From Dehalococcoidia bacterium (GTDB lineage: Bacteria; Chloroflexota; Dehalococcoidia; Lucifugimonadales; UBA6952): a DNA stretch of 61,276 nt. A program made the translations under genes and the position numbers. The stretch is from positions 1-61,276 of the forward strand of contig JAKUQA010000009.1 of NCBI GenBank assembly GCA_022450525.1, in the 5' to 3' direction. Positions 53,720 through 61,276 of the stretch are shown one piece after another. The notes under the pieces were generated by a model. It was not told where the DNA came from. It did no database searches and saw only the letters and a program-made list of their open reading frames with translations. The number at the start of each line of letters is the position of its first letter. Within the stretch, counting starts at the first letter, position 1.

Positions 53720-54730
53720 TTAATTTCCTAAATTTGAACCAGAAATTAGATTCTGGGCTAATTTTATAGCCTCTACCATACTAGTGTTATCTGCAATGCC
53801 TTTCCAGGCAATATCAAAGGCTGTTCCATGGTCAACAGATGTCCTAATTAATGGAAGTCCTAAATTAACTGTTATACTTTCTTCAAATCCGTAAACTTTC
53901 ACAGGTATATGACCTTGGTCATGATACATGCAAATGACAGCATCAAATCTATTGTCGATTGCTTGATTAAATATAATATCAGCAGGTATGGGGCCCTCGA
54001 CATTGATATTCTCTTGCCTTGCTTGAATAATTGCAGGGCTGATTTCTTCATTTTCTTCTCTTCCTAATAATCCTCCATCAGAACCATGAGGATTCAATGC
54101 AGCAACTCCAATTCTTGGATTGTCAAACCCCCAATTAATAAAATTTGTATTTGTTAGTTTAATCATATTATAGATATTCTCTTTAGTTACGAAATCACAT
54201 GCAATTTGTACAGGTTTATGAGTAGTTAGGTGGACGACTCTTAAGTTTTTACTAATTAGCATTGTTGCAACTTCGGGGCTATTTGTAATAGATTGTAACA
54301 ATTCCATATGTCCTATTTGCACATATCCAGCTAGTGAGGCAGCTTCTTTGTTTACAGGTGCTGTAGCCATTCCTTGAATTTTATTTTCCAGGCATAAATG
54401 TGCGGCTATTTCCACCCATTCCATACATGCCTTTCCTGCTTCTTTTGATAAAACTCCTGGTTGGATATACTCTGCATCAATATTCTCAGGGTCTAGGATT
54501 TGGATCATGGTAGTCTCATTAGGATCAAAATCATCAAATTGATTGATTTTTTTAACTGGCATATTAATGGAAAGATTTTGATTTACTGTTGACATGGCAT
54601 AATAGCTACCAATAACTAAAAATTCATTTAAAGAATTACTATAAGAAGACTTTAAAGCCTTTAGAATGATTTCTGGACCAATACCACAGGGATCTCCCAT
54701 GGTGATGCCTACAACATTTTTAATTGACAC
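53720..54730 (-). CDS. pdxA: 4-hydroxythreonine-4-phosphate dehydrogenase
   Basis: This 336-residue NAD-dependent enzyme of the DXP-dependent pyridoxal phosphate pathway oxidises 4-phosphohydroxy-threonine. Signatures are TMGDPCGIGPEI, MATAPVNKEA, GHMELL, NPHGSDGG, MYHDQGHIPVK and TSVDHGTAFDIA, including the metal histidines and the phosphate-binding Lys. The length is normal. Upstream, after 17 bases, is an uncharacterised gene. No other vitamin B6 genes lie in the window. Confidence 0.95.
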   Translation of the reverse strand: MSIKNVVGITMGDPCGIGPEIILKALKSSYSNSLNEFLVIGSYYAMSTVNQNLSINMPVKKINQFDDFDPNETTMIQILDPENIDAEYIQPGVLSKEAGKACMEWVEIAAHLCLENKIQGMATAPVNKEAASLAGYVQIGHMELLQSITNSPEVATMLISKNLRVVHLTTHKPVQIACDFVTKENIYNMIKLTNTNFINWGFDNPRIGVAALNPHGSDGGLLGREENEEISPAIIQARQENINVEGPIPADIIFNQAIDNRFDAVICMYHDQGHIPVKVYGFEESITVNLGLPLIRTSVDHGTAFDIAWKGIADNTSMVEAIKLAQNLISGSNLGN

Positions 54731-54747
54731 GATTCACCTGAAATAAT

Positions 54748-55194
54748 TTAGCTAGAAAAAAGTGTTGAATTAGCCCAATTTTGTTCGAAAGCATTAGGAA
54801 GCCTTTGGGGTTGTTTCCATCTTTCCATTTCAACGAGTGAACCATTTCTTTCTCGTAAAAATATATTCCGATCTGTGTCTATAAGATAAATGCTGCCAGG
54901 TTTTTTAAAGGTTGTATTATTTTGCATACAAAATTCAAAATGGACCAAATTTCTGATCAATCCTTCGGTAGTTACATTCTGTTCATCAAATAAAACAGCT
55001 ATCGTATTTGTATTAATTGAAGGCATTTTATTGATGATTTTTTCAAAATCTGCCGAAACAATATATCGATTGGTTATATGTGCCTGAAGAAACAAATCTC
55101 CTGTAAGACTTTCTAGAGGTAAAACATCGGGATTATTAATTCGAACTTGTGGGAGATTTATATCTACTATCCATCTCATACTCTGTTCATTCAA
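54748..55194 (-). CDS. Uncharacterised 148-residue protein
   Basis: I do not recognise this protein. It has no signal peptide or clear membrane segment and is predicted mainly mixed beta/alpha by eye: RWIVDINLPQVRINN, DLFLQAHITNRYIVSADF and GSIYLIDTDRNIFLRERNG are strand-like. The ATG 55194 start has AAAGGGG 11 bases upstream; a second ATG five codons later is possible. It sits between pdxA and nrdJ, all on the same strand, which suggests membership of an operon with nrdJ upstream. Confidence 0.65.
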   Translation of the reverse strand: MNEQSMRWIVDINLPQVRINNPDVLPLESLTGDLFLQAHITNRYIVSADFEKIINKMPSINTNTIAVLFDEQNVTTEGLIRNLVHFEFCMQNNTTFKKPGSIYLIDTDRNIFLRERNGSLVEMERWKQPQRLPNAFEQNWANSTLFSS

Positions 55195-55233
55195 CGTGGT
55201 ACCCCTTTCATTGTTTACATATGGTCGATTATT

Positions 55234-57540
55234 TTATCCTCCACACTGCGTCCATGCACAGTAATGGCACATTACACATCCTTCCTGAAAAGTAACTGGA
55301 GAACTACATTCTGGGCAAGAGAACCCAACAGCCTCTACAGGTATTGGAGTTACACTTGCAGGAGGTTCTGAATTAGCTATAGCTTTTAATGGTAGTCCTA
55401 ATTGTTCAACTGCTGTTTCCAAATTTGATTCTGAGATGTTTGGCATATCAGAAGTATATTTTCTTAATACATGAGCTAAAGCATCAGGCACAGAGCGTAC
55501 TAATACGCCTTGGTCCCAGACAGGGTTGCATGTTATTCCTTGTAGTTCATCTATAACGGATTCCATTGCGATACCTGATCTTAATGCTAAGGAAACAAGC
55601 CTGCTAACAGCTTCCAAATTAGCAGAATCAATGCTTCCAGCTTTACCTAACGTTGCAAATACTTCAAACGGTAAACCTTCTTCATCAAAGTTAAGTGTTA
55701 TATATGTATTACCACTCCCTGTGTGTATTTTTTCTGTAATTCCTCGCATAGTTTGGGGGCGTTGCTTAGGGGTTAATCCGCCAGAAGTTGAAACATTAGT
55801 AGTCTCATCATTGCTTGATTTATCTTTTTGCACTTCGAGTACTTGCATAGATTTAGAACCATCTCTGTAGATCGTAATACCCTTGCATTTATTCCAATAT
55901 GCTAACCAATAAGCTCTTTCAACATCTTCTTCGGTAGCTGAGTTAGCCATATTGATAGTTTTACTTACAGCTAAGTCAGTATGCTTTTGGAAAGCTGCTT
56001 GCATTCTTACATGAGTGTCAACAGGAATTTCATTAGCAACTTTGAAGACTTTTTTGACATCATCTGGAATTCCTTCAATATCTTGGCAAGAACCTGTTTT
56101 GGCCACTTCAGCCATCAGGTCTTCGGAATAGAATCCTCTTTCTTTAGCTACTCGTTCGAAATCAACATTGACTTCTGTAAGAGTTCTTCCATCTAATACA
56201 TTTTTTACAAAAGCTAATGCAAATATGGGTTCAATTCCACTACTAGCTCCTGCAATGGCACTAATTGTACCAGTAGGTGCTATGCAAGTTCGAGTTGCAT
56301 TTCTAATAGGGTTTGGGTCCATTTCAGTAACCTGCCACCCTGGGTAGGCACCTCTATCTTTGGCAAGGTTGATTGAGACATCTCTTGCAGCATCATTGAT
56401 ACATTGCATAACATCAGATCCTAATGTCAATGCTTCTTCAGAATCATAATCAATTCCTAATCTTATCAAACAGTCATGCCATCCCATAACGCCAAGACCA
56501 GTTTTTCTAGTAAGATCGACAGCTTCTTTGACTTTGGTTGTAGGGAACTGATTGATTGAAACAACATCATCTAAAAATCTAGCTGCCGTTCGAGATACAG
56601 ATTCAAGCTCTTGAAAATCAAAAGAAGTATTTCCATCTTCATCAGTTTTTATAAATTTACCTAAATCAATTGATCCAAGATTGCATGCCTCATTTGCAAG
56701 TAATGGAACTTCTCCACAAGGGTTTGTGCTGTCGAGATTTCCAATATGTGGTGTAGGGTTTGTACGATTTGCTTCATCAATGAAATACAAACCTGGATCA
56801 CCTGTTTTCCATGCAGAAGAGATTATATCTTGCCAAAGTTCTCTGGCTTTGACTGTTTCGATAATGGTACCAGCATCTTTTGCTTCACTATCTTGTGGAA
56901 CTATCAGATCCCAGTTTTCGTCATTTTCTACTGCTTTCATGAAATCATCAGTTATAGCAATAGATATATTAAAGTTTTGAGCTGTTTTATCATCATCTTT
57001 CATGTGAATGAAATCTTTTATTTCAGGATGAGATATTCCTAAAATACCCATATTGGCACCATGTCGTTTGCCACCTTGGGTGATCATGTCTGATAAGGAG
57101 CTTAGCATATTTAACACTGCTATTGATCCACAGGCTTTACCTTGTGTGGTTTTTATTGGATTTCCTCTTGGTCGCAACTTACTAAAAGAGTATCCAAGAC
57201 CTCCTCCATATTTTTGAATCATAGCGGAAGAAGTAGCAGCTTCCATAATACTATGCATAGTATCTTCAACTGGTAAAACAAAACATGCGGAGAGTGTTCC
57301 CTGTCCTGTTCCTGCATTAAAAAGTGTTGGAGAATTAGGAATAAATACAGTTTTAGCCATTAAGTTGTAAAATTCATTTTCCCAAAATTGTTTTTCATCC
57401 CCTGTTTCTTCTGCTGAAGCAACCGCACTCGCCACACGTTCAAACATACCTTTTGGTGTTTCATCTCCTATTAGGTAGCGCACCTTTAATATAGTAAGTG
57501 CATTATCCGAAAGTTGAGGGTCAATTTTAGATGTTGTCAT
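55234..57540 (-). CDS. nrdJ: Adenosylcobalamin-dependent ribonucleotide reductase (class II)
   Basis: This 768-residue enzyme makes deoxynucleotides using adenosylcobalamin to generate a thiyl radical; no oxygen or second subunit is required. TLSACFVLPVEDTM (redox Cys), GKACGS, STNPCGEVPL (catalytic NPCGE) and APTGTISAIAGASSGIEP mark the active site. The C-terminal tail carries paired cysteines, CPEC and CVMCHYC, the redox-active/zinc end. It is the only ribonucleotide reductase seen here, so the organism may depend on B12. It likely forms an operon with the downstream uncharacterised gene and pdxA. Confidence 0.97.
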   Translation of the reverse strand: MTTSKIDPQLSDNALTILKVRYLIGDETPKGMFERVASAVASAEETGDEKQFWENEFYNLMAKTVFIPNSPTLFNAGTGQGTLSACFVLPVEDTMHSIMEAATSSAMIQKYGGGLGYSFSKLRPRGNPIKTTQGKACGSIAVLNMLSSLSDMITQGGKRHGANMGILGISHPEIKDFIHMKDDDKTAQNFNISIAITDDFMKAVENDENWDLIVPQDSEAKDAGTIIETVKARELWQDIISSAWKTGDPGLYFIDEANRTNPTPHIGNLDSTNPCGEVPLLANEACNLGSIDLGKFIKTDEDGNTSFDFQELESVSRTAARFLDDVVSINQFPTTKVKEAVDLTRKTGLGVMGWHDCLIRLGIDYDSEEALTLGSDVMQCINDAARDVSINLAKDRGAYPGWQVTEMDPNPIRNATRTCIAPTGTISAIAGASSGIEPIFALAFVKNVLDGRTLTEVNVDFERVAKERGFYSEDLMAEVAKTGSCQDIEGIPDDVKKVFKVANEIPVDTHVRMQAAFQKHTDLAVSKTINMANSATEEDVERAYWLAYWNKCKGITIYRDGSKSMQVLEVQKDKSSNDETTNVSTSGGLTPKQRPQTMRGITEKIHTGSGNTYITLNFDEEGLPFEVFATLGKAGSIDSANLEAVSRLVSLALRSGIAMESVIDELQGITCNPVWDQGVLVRSVPDALAHVLRKYTSDMPNISESNLETAVEQLGLPLKAIANSEPPASVTPIPVEAVGFSCPECSSPVTFQEGCVMCHYCAWTQCGG

Positions 57541-57550
57541 TATTAATTTT

Positions 57551-57566
57551 ACTCCTTATATAGTTC
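57551..57566. promoter_or_regulatory. Possible NrdR box before nrdJ
   Basis: The minus-strand sequence GAACTATATAAGGAGT matches the NrdR box (ACACWATATATWGTGT-type) at about 11 of 16 positions. It overlaps the nrdJ ribosome site. Weak. Confidence 0.22.
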
Positions 57567-57705
57567 GTGTATGGTTAAAATAAAACTAGAGATATAATTC
57601 TAAAAAAAGGGAATCGATAAATAAAAATATATCGGAATTTGATACTTATTGTTAGCCTTTTTTATTATATTTTTTTTACCTTTCATTTAATAACAATTAT
57701 TTTGA

Positions 57706-58221
57706 TTACTTATTATCCTTATTCTTAAATTCAAAGAGAGTTGGCTGTAAACTATCTTCGGATTCCTCTTCGATATCATCAGTGATAGCTGATTCAAGTT
57801 CTTCCTTAAAGGTTTCAAGGTCAGGGAAATCTTTGTAAACACTTGCGTATCTTATATAAGCCACTCTGTCTGCCTCTTTTAATTTCCTTATGACTATTTC
57901 TCCAATAGTTTTACTGCTTATCTCACTTCTTCCTCGCTTAAATATGTTAGATTCAACATCTGATACAATTTTATCTAAAGTCCCTGTGGGAAGAGGGCGC
58001 TTTGTACATGCTAGCTTTAGGCTGTACATGAGTTTCTCTTTATTAAAGTCTTCTCTTCTGCCATCTCTTTTGACGATGGCTATAACATTGGACTGAACTT
58101 GTTCGTATGTAGTATATCTGAGGGAGCACAAAGAACATTCTCTTCTACGTCTAGTAGCTGTTTTTGAGTCTCTCGAATCTATTACTTTCGATTCTCCATG
58201 TCCGCAGTGAGGACAAAGCAT
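57706..58221 (-). CDS. nrdR: Transcriptional repressor NrdR
   Basis: This 171-residue ATP/dATP-sensing repressor of ribonucleotide reductase genes has an N-terminal zinc ribbon (MLCPHCGHGESKVIDSR, then RRRECSLCSLRYTTYE) and an ATP-cone domain starting near residue 49 (VIAIVKRDGRREDFNKEKLMYSLK). The acidic tail is longer than usual. It is upstream of nrdJ on the same strand, separated by 165 bases. A NrdR-box-like site lies further upstream, suggesting autoregulation. Confidence 0.95.
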   Translation of the reverse strand: MLCPHCGHGESKVIDSRDSKTATRRRRECSLCSLRYTTYEQVQSNVIAIVKRDGRREDFNKEKLMYSLKLACTKRPLPTGTLDKIVSDVESNIFKRGRSEISSKTIGEIVIRKLKEADRVAYIRYASVYKDFPDLETFKEELESAITDDIEEESEDSLQPTLFEFKNKDNK

Positions 58222-58321
58222 TTAATTGGTATCTCCCTATTTATATATTTAAGCTAATTTGCATCACCAAGAGTCAATATAAACAGAACCTTTACTGATA
58301 TATTCAACAATCGGGAGCCTA

Positions 58322-58350
58322 ATTCTCACATTAAATGATTCTATTGTCAA
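58322..58350 (-). promoter_or_regulatory. Candidate nrdR promoter
   Basis: On the minus strand, -35 TTGACA (58350-58345) is perfect; 17 bases later GAGAAT (58327-58322) matches 4 of 6. The leader to nrdR is about 95 bases. Confidence 0.38.
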
Positions 58351-58387
58351 TAGCCAAATACAAAATAACGTATTATTATTATTGAAA

Positions 58388-58403
58388 ACACTATATGTTG
58401 CGG
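58388..58403. promoter_or_regulatory. NrdR-box-like site upstream of nrdR
   Basis: ACACTATATGTTGCGG matches 13 of 16 positions of the NrdR consensus I recall (ACACWATATATWGTGT). It lies in the nrdR/rsmH gap, 167 bases from nrdR. No second, paired box is seen at the usual distance, which lowers confidence. Confidence 0.42.
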
Positions 58404-58632
58404 TTTTCGTTGCCGGAGTAAGAACTGGTAATTATTCTTTTTAGTCACAAAAAGGTTTTTGCAATTTTATTGTAAATTGTAAATTTCAATATTGATTAAA
58501 ACTTCTGCTTGTCGAAAAAATAAAAAAAACCAAAGTATTTCGTAAAATTAGTAAAAATCAGTAAAAATAGCAATAAAATTAAATACAAATATTGATATTA
58601 CTAAAAAAATATCTATATTTTACTAAATATTC

Positions 58633-58661
58633 TTGACAACCCTGTTCTAAAATGGTAATTT
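58633..58661 (+). promoter_or_regulatory. Candidate rsmH promoter
   Basis: A perfect TTGACA (58633-58638) and, after 17 bases, TAATTT (58656-58661), which keeps the T, A and final T of the -10. It would drive rsmH, and perhaps ftsA and ftsZ, with a leader of about 70 bases. Confidence 0.48.
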
Positions 58662-58738
58662 TCATCTGTTGGTAAAAAAATATAAGGAGCTGTGGCTTAT
58701 ACCAAGGGTCGCTCGTTCGTCTAAGGCTACATTGGAAA

Positions 58739-59674
58739 ATGGTTGCATCAATCGACAGTCTCTCCTATCACAAACCAGCACTTCTTAAAGAGGTGCTAAC
58801 GATCTTGGAACCAAGATCAAATAACAACTTTGTTGACGCTACTTTAGGTGACGGAGGCCACGCTCTAGCAATATTGGATTCTACATTACCGAACGGGCGC
58901 CTTCTTGGGTTAGATGCTGATGATCAAGGAATTTTGAGAGCATTTGAAAGATTAAAAAAGTACGAAGGAAGAGTTTGCTTGAAAAATTATAACTTTAATA
59001 AATTAGAACAAGCTGTTTCGGAAAGTCAGATTACTCCTATATCTGGCATTCTTTTTGATTTAGGGATTTCTTCTTGGCAATTAGATTCTGCCGATAAAGG
59101 GTTTAGTTTTAAAGACCAATCCCTCGATATGAGATTCGATTCCAAACAATTTACTACTGCTCTTCAATTGATTAATACTCTTGAATATAAAGATTTATCT
59201 TCCCTTATATACAAATATGGTGAAGATCCAAATGCTAATCGGATAACTAGAGCTATCATAAAGTCTCGTCCAATAGTCAATGCCGAACATTTAACCGAAA
59301 TTATTCAAAAGGCTGTACCCCGAAGAGGCAGAAAAACAAATCCTGCTACAAGAACATTTCAAAGTTTACGAATAGCTGTAAACAATGAAATGGAAAATCT
59401 AGAATACACGTTATCTTCTCTGATGGATTTTGTAACTAAAGGGACAAAAATAGTAGTGATTGCCTATCACTCTCTCGAAGATAGAATTGTAAAAAACTTT
59501 ATGAGAAAAGAGTCTAGCGATTGTTTGTGCCCGACAAGTATTTTAGTTTGTCAGTGCAATCATACAAAGAAAATTGAATTAATTAATAAAAAGGTTATCA
59601 AACCAAGTGCGGAAGAGATGTTAGGAAATCCTCGTGTGAGGAGTGCTCGTTTAAGAGCATGCGTAGTTATATAA
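58739..59674 (+). CDS. rsmH: 16S rRNA m4C1402 methyltransferase RsmH
   Basis: This 311-residue SAM-dependent methyltransferase N4-methylates C1402 of 16S rRNA. Signatures are DATLGDGGHALAIL (SAM site), GILFDLGISSWQLD, FQSLRIAVNNEM and VVIAYHSLEDRIVKNF. In many bacteria rsmH is the second gene of the division-cell-wall cluster after mraZ; mraZ is not upstream here. ATG 58739 has a GGAAA site only, so the exact start is fairly certain but translation is perhaps weak. Confidence 0.94.
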   Translation: MVASIDSLSYHKPALLKEVLTILEPRSNNNFVDATLGDGGHALAILDSTLPNGRLLGLDADDQGILRAFERLKKYEGRVCLKNYNFNKLEQAVSESQITPISGILFDLGISSWQLDSADKGFSFKDQSLDMRFDSKQFTTALQLINTLEYKDLSSLIYKYGEDPNANRITRAIIKSRPIVNAEHLTEIIQKAVPRRGRKTNPATRTFQSLRIAVNNEMENLEYTLSSLMDFVTKGTKIVVIAYHSLEDRIVKNFMRKESSDCLCPTSILVCQCNHTKKIELINKKVIKPSAEEMLGNPRVRSARLRACVVI

Positions 59675-59703
59675 GAGTTTGGGATACTAGATAAATATTA
59701 AGG

Positions 59704-59829
59704 TTGAGGGGGGCTGTTGATGTATATCAGCGCCTCCGGCGCAAAATTTTTAAATAATTGAATATTTTGGAGCTAAATTAAATAAAAAAGTTGGTCAAAA
59801 CCCTCATGTTGATGGTTCTCCTCAATCTA
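59704..59829 (+). other. Structured intergenic region before ftsA
   Basis: Between rsmH and ftsA (202 bases) there is no ftsL or penicillin-binding gene. TTGAGG (59704-59709) could pair with CCTCAA (59820-59825), and a perfect hairpin GCGCC-TCC-GGCGC lies at 59730-59742, followed by AAAATTTTT. TGTTGATG occurs twice, at 59714-59721 and 59807-59814. It may be a weak terminator plus leader, or a small RNA; nothing more can be said. Confidence 0.35.
59730..59751 (+). terminator. GC hairpin with T-run after rsmH, possible terminator
   Basis: GCGCC and GGCGC form a 5-bp stem around TCC. Four A residues separate the stem from five T residues, which weakens the terminator reading. It is the only GC-rich hairpin in this gap. 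Confidence 0.35.
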
Positions 59830-59876
59830 ATTAATTAAAGGGTTCAACTTAAAAAAGTAATGATTAGGATTGAAAT

Positions 59877-61220
59877 ATGAGTATGTTAGATGAAAAGCTA
59901 GATCAAGATGTAATAAGTCGTTTATCGAAAGAATTAGATTTAGGGAAAGTTGCATCAGTAGGAAATGCATATGTCTCAGTTGATGTTGGAACAACTAAGG
60001 TATGTACACTTGTGGCACAAATTTTGGCCACAGGAGAAGTTGAAATTATTGGAGCAGGTAAATCTAAATCAAGAGGTATGAAAAAAGGACTGGTTGTTGA
60101 TATAGAAGCAATGACAGCAGCTGTTCGAGAATCTATAGCTGAAGCTACATTAAATTTAGATATTGAGATACCTCCAGTATGTATTGGTGTAACAGGTAGT
60201 CATATAGTCAGTGTAACAACAACAGGTAAGTCATCTGTTATGGATGGTAAATCGGAAAAAGTTGTTTCTGTAAAAGATATGGATGCTGCAGTAGATAATT
60301 CCCGACCTAAAGTAGAAAATGGCCAGGAATTATTACACGTAATTCCAATAAGTTATTCTCTCGACGGTACATCAGGAATAAGAAATCCTAGCGGATTAAA
60401 GGGTAATTCTCTATCAGTTAAAACTCATTCTGTTGTAGGGGAGATAACTTCATTAGATAACATAGTGCAATCTGTAGAGAACACTGGATTAAAGATGGGT
60501 GGAATGGTTCTCGAACCACTAGCCAGTGCTGAATCTGTTTTAAGTGCAGAAGAAAGAGAAATTGGTACCATATTAGTCGATATCGGCGGAGGTACAAGTG
60601 ATCTTGCATTTTTTAAAAATGGCAAAATGGTTTATACCGCAGTGATCCCTGTGGGTGGGTTTAATTTTACTAATGATATAGCTGTTACTTTAGGAATACC
60701 ATATGAAACTGCAGAGGAATTAAAAATTAATTATGGAAGAACTATGGCTATTCCGGATGATAGTGATATCGATTTTAATGAGCAAATTGAAGTTTCCATC
60801 AATGGACTAGAAGAGAAGAAAATAATTACTAAAGGAGATATTTGTCGGTTGCTTAACGACAGAGCTTCTGAATTATTAAGATTCGTTTTGTTGAAAATTA
60901 ATGAAGCCGGTTTGGATGCAATGCCAGCTGGTGGGATTGTATTTACAGGTGGGGGAGCAAATCTTATCGGATGGGAAGAATTAACCCACGAATATATACC
61001 TGGTAACGTCCGTATAGCTGCCCCAAGAGATATATTAGGTTTGCCTGAAACACTAAAAAGTCCTACTTATTCAACTAGTGTTGGTATTCTCTTGTGGGGA
61101 ATTAATCATCCTGTTGAACAAGTAAACTATGGAGGTCACCAACCTCAAAAGAAAAAAACTTTTAGCAAAGGAAGGAAATGGTTGAGCTGGTTAACTCAAT
61201 TTATTTCACCAAAATTTTAG
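59877..61220 (+). CDS. ftsA: Cell division protein FtsA
   Basis: This 447-residue actin-like ATPase tethers FtsZ to the membrane. Phosphate motifs are VSVDVGTTKVCTLVAQI and ILVDIGGGTSDLAFF; the adenosine motif is TGGGANLIG. The SHS2-type 1C domain is around residues 95-170. The C-terminal helix GRKWLSWLTQFIS is the membrane-targeting segment. ATG 59877 is followed by another ATG at 59883. It directly precedes ftsZ. Confidence 0.95.
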   Translation: MSMLDEKLDQDVISRLSKELDLGKVASVGNAYVSVDVGTTKVCTLVAQILATGEVEIIGAGKSKSRGMKKGLVVDIEAMTAAVRESIAEATLNLDIEIPPVCIGVTGSHIVSVTTTGKSSVMDGKSEKVVSVKDMDAAVDNSRPKVENGQELLHVIPISYSLDGTSGIRNPSGLKGNSLSVKTHSVVGEITSLDNIVQSVENTGLKMGGMVLEPLASAESVLSAEEREIGTILVDIGGGTSDLAFFKNGKMVYTAVIPVGGFNFTNDIAVTLGIPYETAEELKINYGRTMAIPDDSDIDFNEQIEVSINGLEEKKIITKGDICRLLNDRASELLRFVLLKINEAGLDAMPAGGIVFTGGGANLIGWEELTHEYIPGNVRIAAPRDILGLPETLKSPTYSTSVGILLWGINHPVEQVNYGGHQPQKKKTFSKGRKWLSWLTQFISPKF

Positions 61221-61230
61221 GAGGTATTTA

Positions 61231-61276
61231 TGTTAGAAAATGAAATGGATTTAAATGTGAATAATAAACGGATTGG
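61231..61276 (+). CDS. ftsZ: FtsZ, N-terminal fragment
   Basis: Only 15 codons are visible: MLENEMDLNVNNKRI, cut by the window end. AGGAGGT at 61220-61226 is a strong ribosome site, four bases from ATG 61231. The identity as FtsZ is inferred from its position after ftsA, not from the sequence shown. Confidence 0.6.

Larger units (their letters stand above)
58222..58738. other. Divergent intergenic region between nrdR and rsmH (517 bases)
   Basis: No gene is convincing here. The region holds a NrdR-box-like site (58388-58403), a possible minus-strand promoter for nrdR (58322-58350) and a promoter for rsmH (58633-58661). The rest is AT-rich. A 10-codon frame with a near AAGGAG site (58692-58724) is too short to call. 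The transcript of rsmH would have a leader of about 70 bases. Confidence 0.6.

Noticed and set aside
58692..58724. Ten-codon frame after AAGGAG in the rsmH leader, possible leader peptide.
   Set aside because: Only two bases separate the site from GTG, and no regulatory hairpin follows; probably chance.
1..61276. Mobile elements, CRISPR arrays, prophage or defence systems.
   Set aside because: No transposase, integrase, long direct repeats or spacer-like units were noticed; gene order is that of a normal chromosome.

Overview
The window is an AT-rich, densely packed bacterial chromosome segment with about 56 protein genes, one tRNA gene and no mobile elements, CRISPR arrays or rRNA. The gene content suggests a streamlined free-living, probably marine, member of the Chloroflexota (Dehalococcoidia / SAR202-like). 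The pointers are a B12-dependent ribonucleotide reductase with NrdR, paralogous TPP-dependent enzymes, CapA-like phosphatases, CaiB-type CoA transferase, luciferase-like and enolase-superfamily catabolic genes, very large FtsX permeases, and rsmH-ftsA-ftsZ without the usual peptidoglycan genes between them. This assignment is inference. Both TAA/TAG and TGA serve as stops, so the code is standard.

Layout. 1-6.2 kb: housekeeping and small genes (YggT end, leucyl aminopeptidase, MtaB, an MBL-fold protein, alpha/beta hydrolase, DnaJ-domain protein, a 63-residue AtzG/GatC-like protein, rhomboid protease). 6.2-10 kb: PEP mutase/isocitrate lyase family enzyme, two peptide-type ABC permeases, and a glutaredoxin-DinB gene whose first redox cysteine codon is an in-frame TGA followed by a SECIS-like hairpin: a candidate selenoprotein. 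10-16.3 kb: a TIGR01777 epimerase divergent from a cobalamin-binding/HTH regulator with CarH-like motifs, then a LolD/FtsX exporter pair. 16.3-28.2 kb: MsrA, FAD oxidoreductase, TPP enzyme, nucleoside hydrolase, enolase-superfamily enzyme, two metallopeptidases, and a four-gene catabolic operon. 28.2-34 kb: CapA-like protein and an ABC/FtsX/AttH-like cluster. 34-37 kb: cobalamin riboswitch with terminator ahead of a BtuF-BtuC-BtuD uptake operon. 37-51 kb: metabolic genes, including two more TPP enzymes, aminotransferase, luciferase-like oxidoreductase plus flavin reductase, serine hydrolase, SDR, second CapA-like protein, acyl-CoA dehydrogenase and MFS transporter. 51-58.2 kb: nucleosidase, tRNA-Lys, DUF4395, signal peptidase I, exonuclease III, PdxA, NrdJ and NrdR. 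58.7 kb to the end: RsmH, FtsA and the start of FtsZ.

A cobalamin theme links distant parts: riboswitch-controlled uptake, a B12-dependent NrdJ, and a B12-binding regulator, with no B12 synthesis gene visible here. The most unusual signals are the candidate selenoprotein (9211-9990) and the cobalamin-HTH regulator with its inverted repeat (10961-11945).
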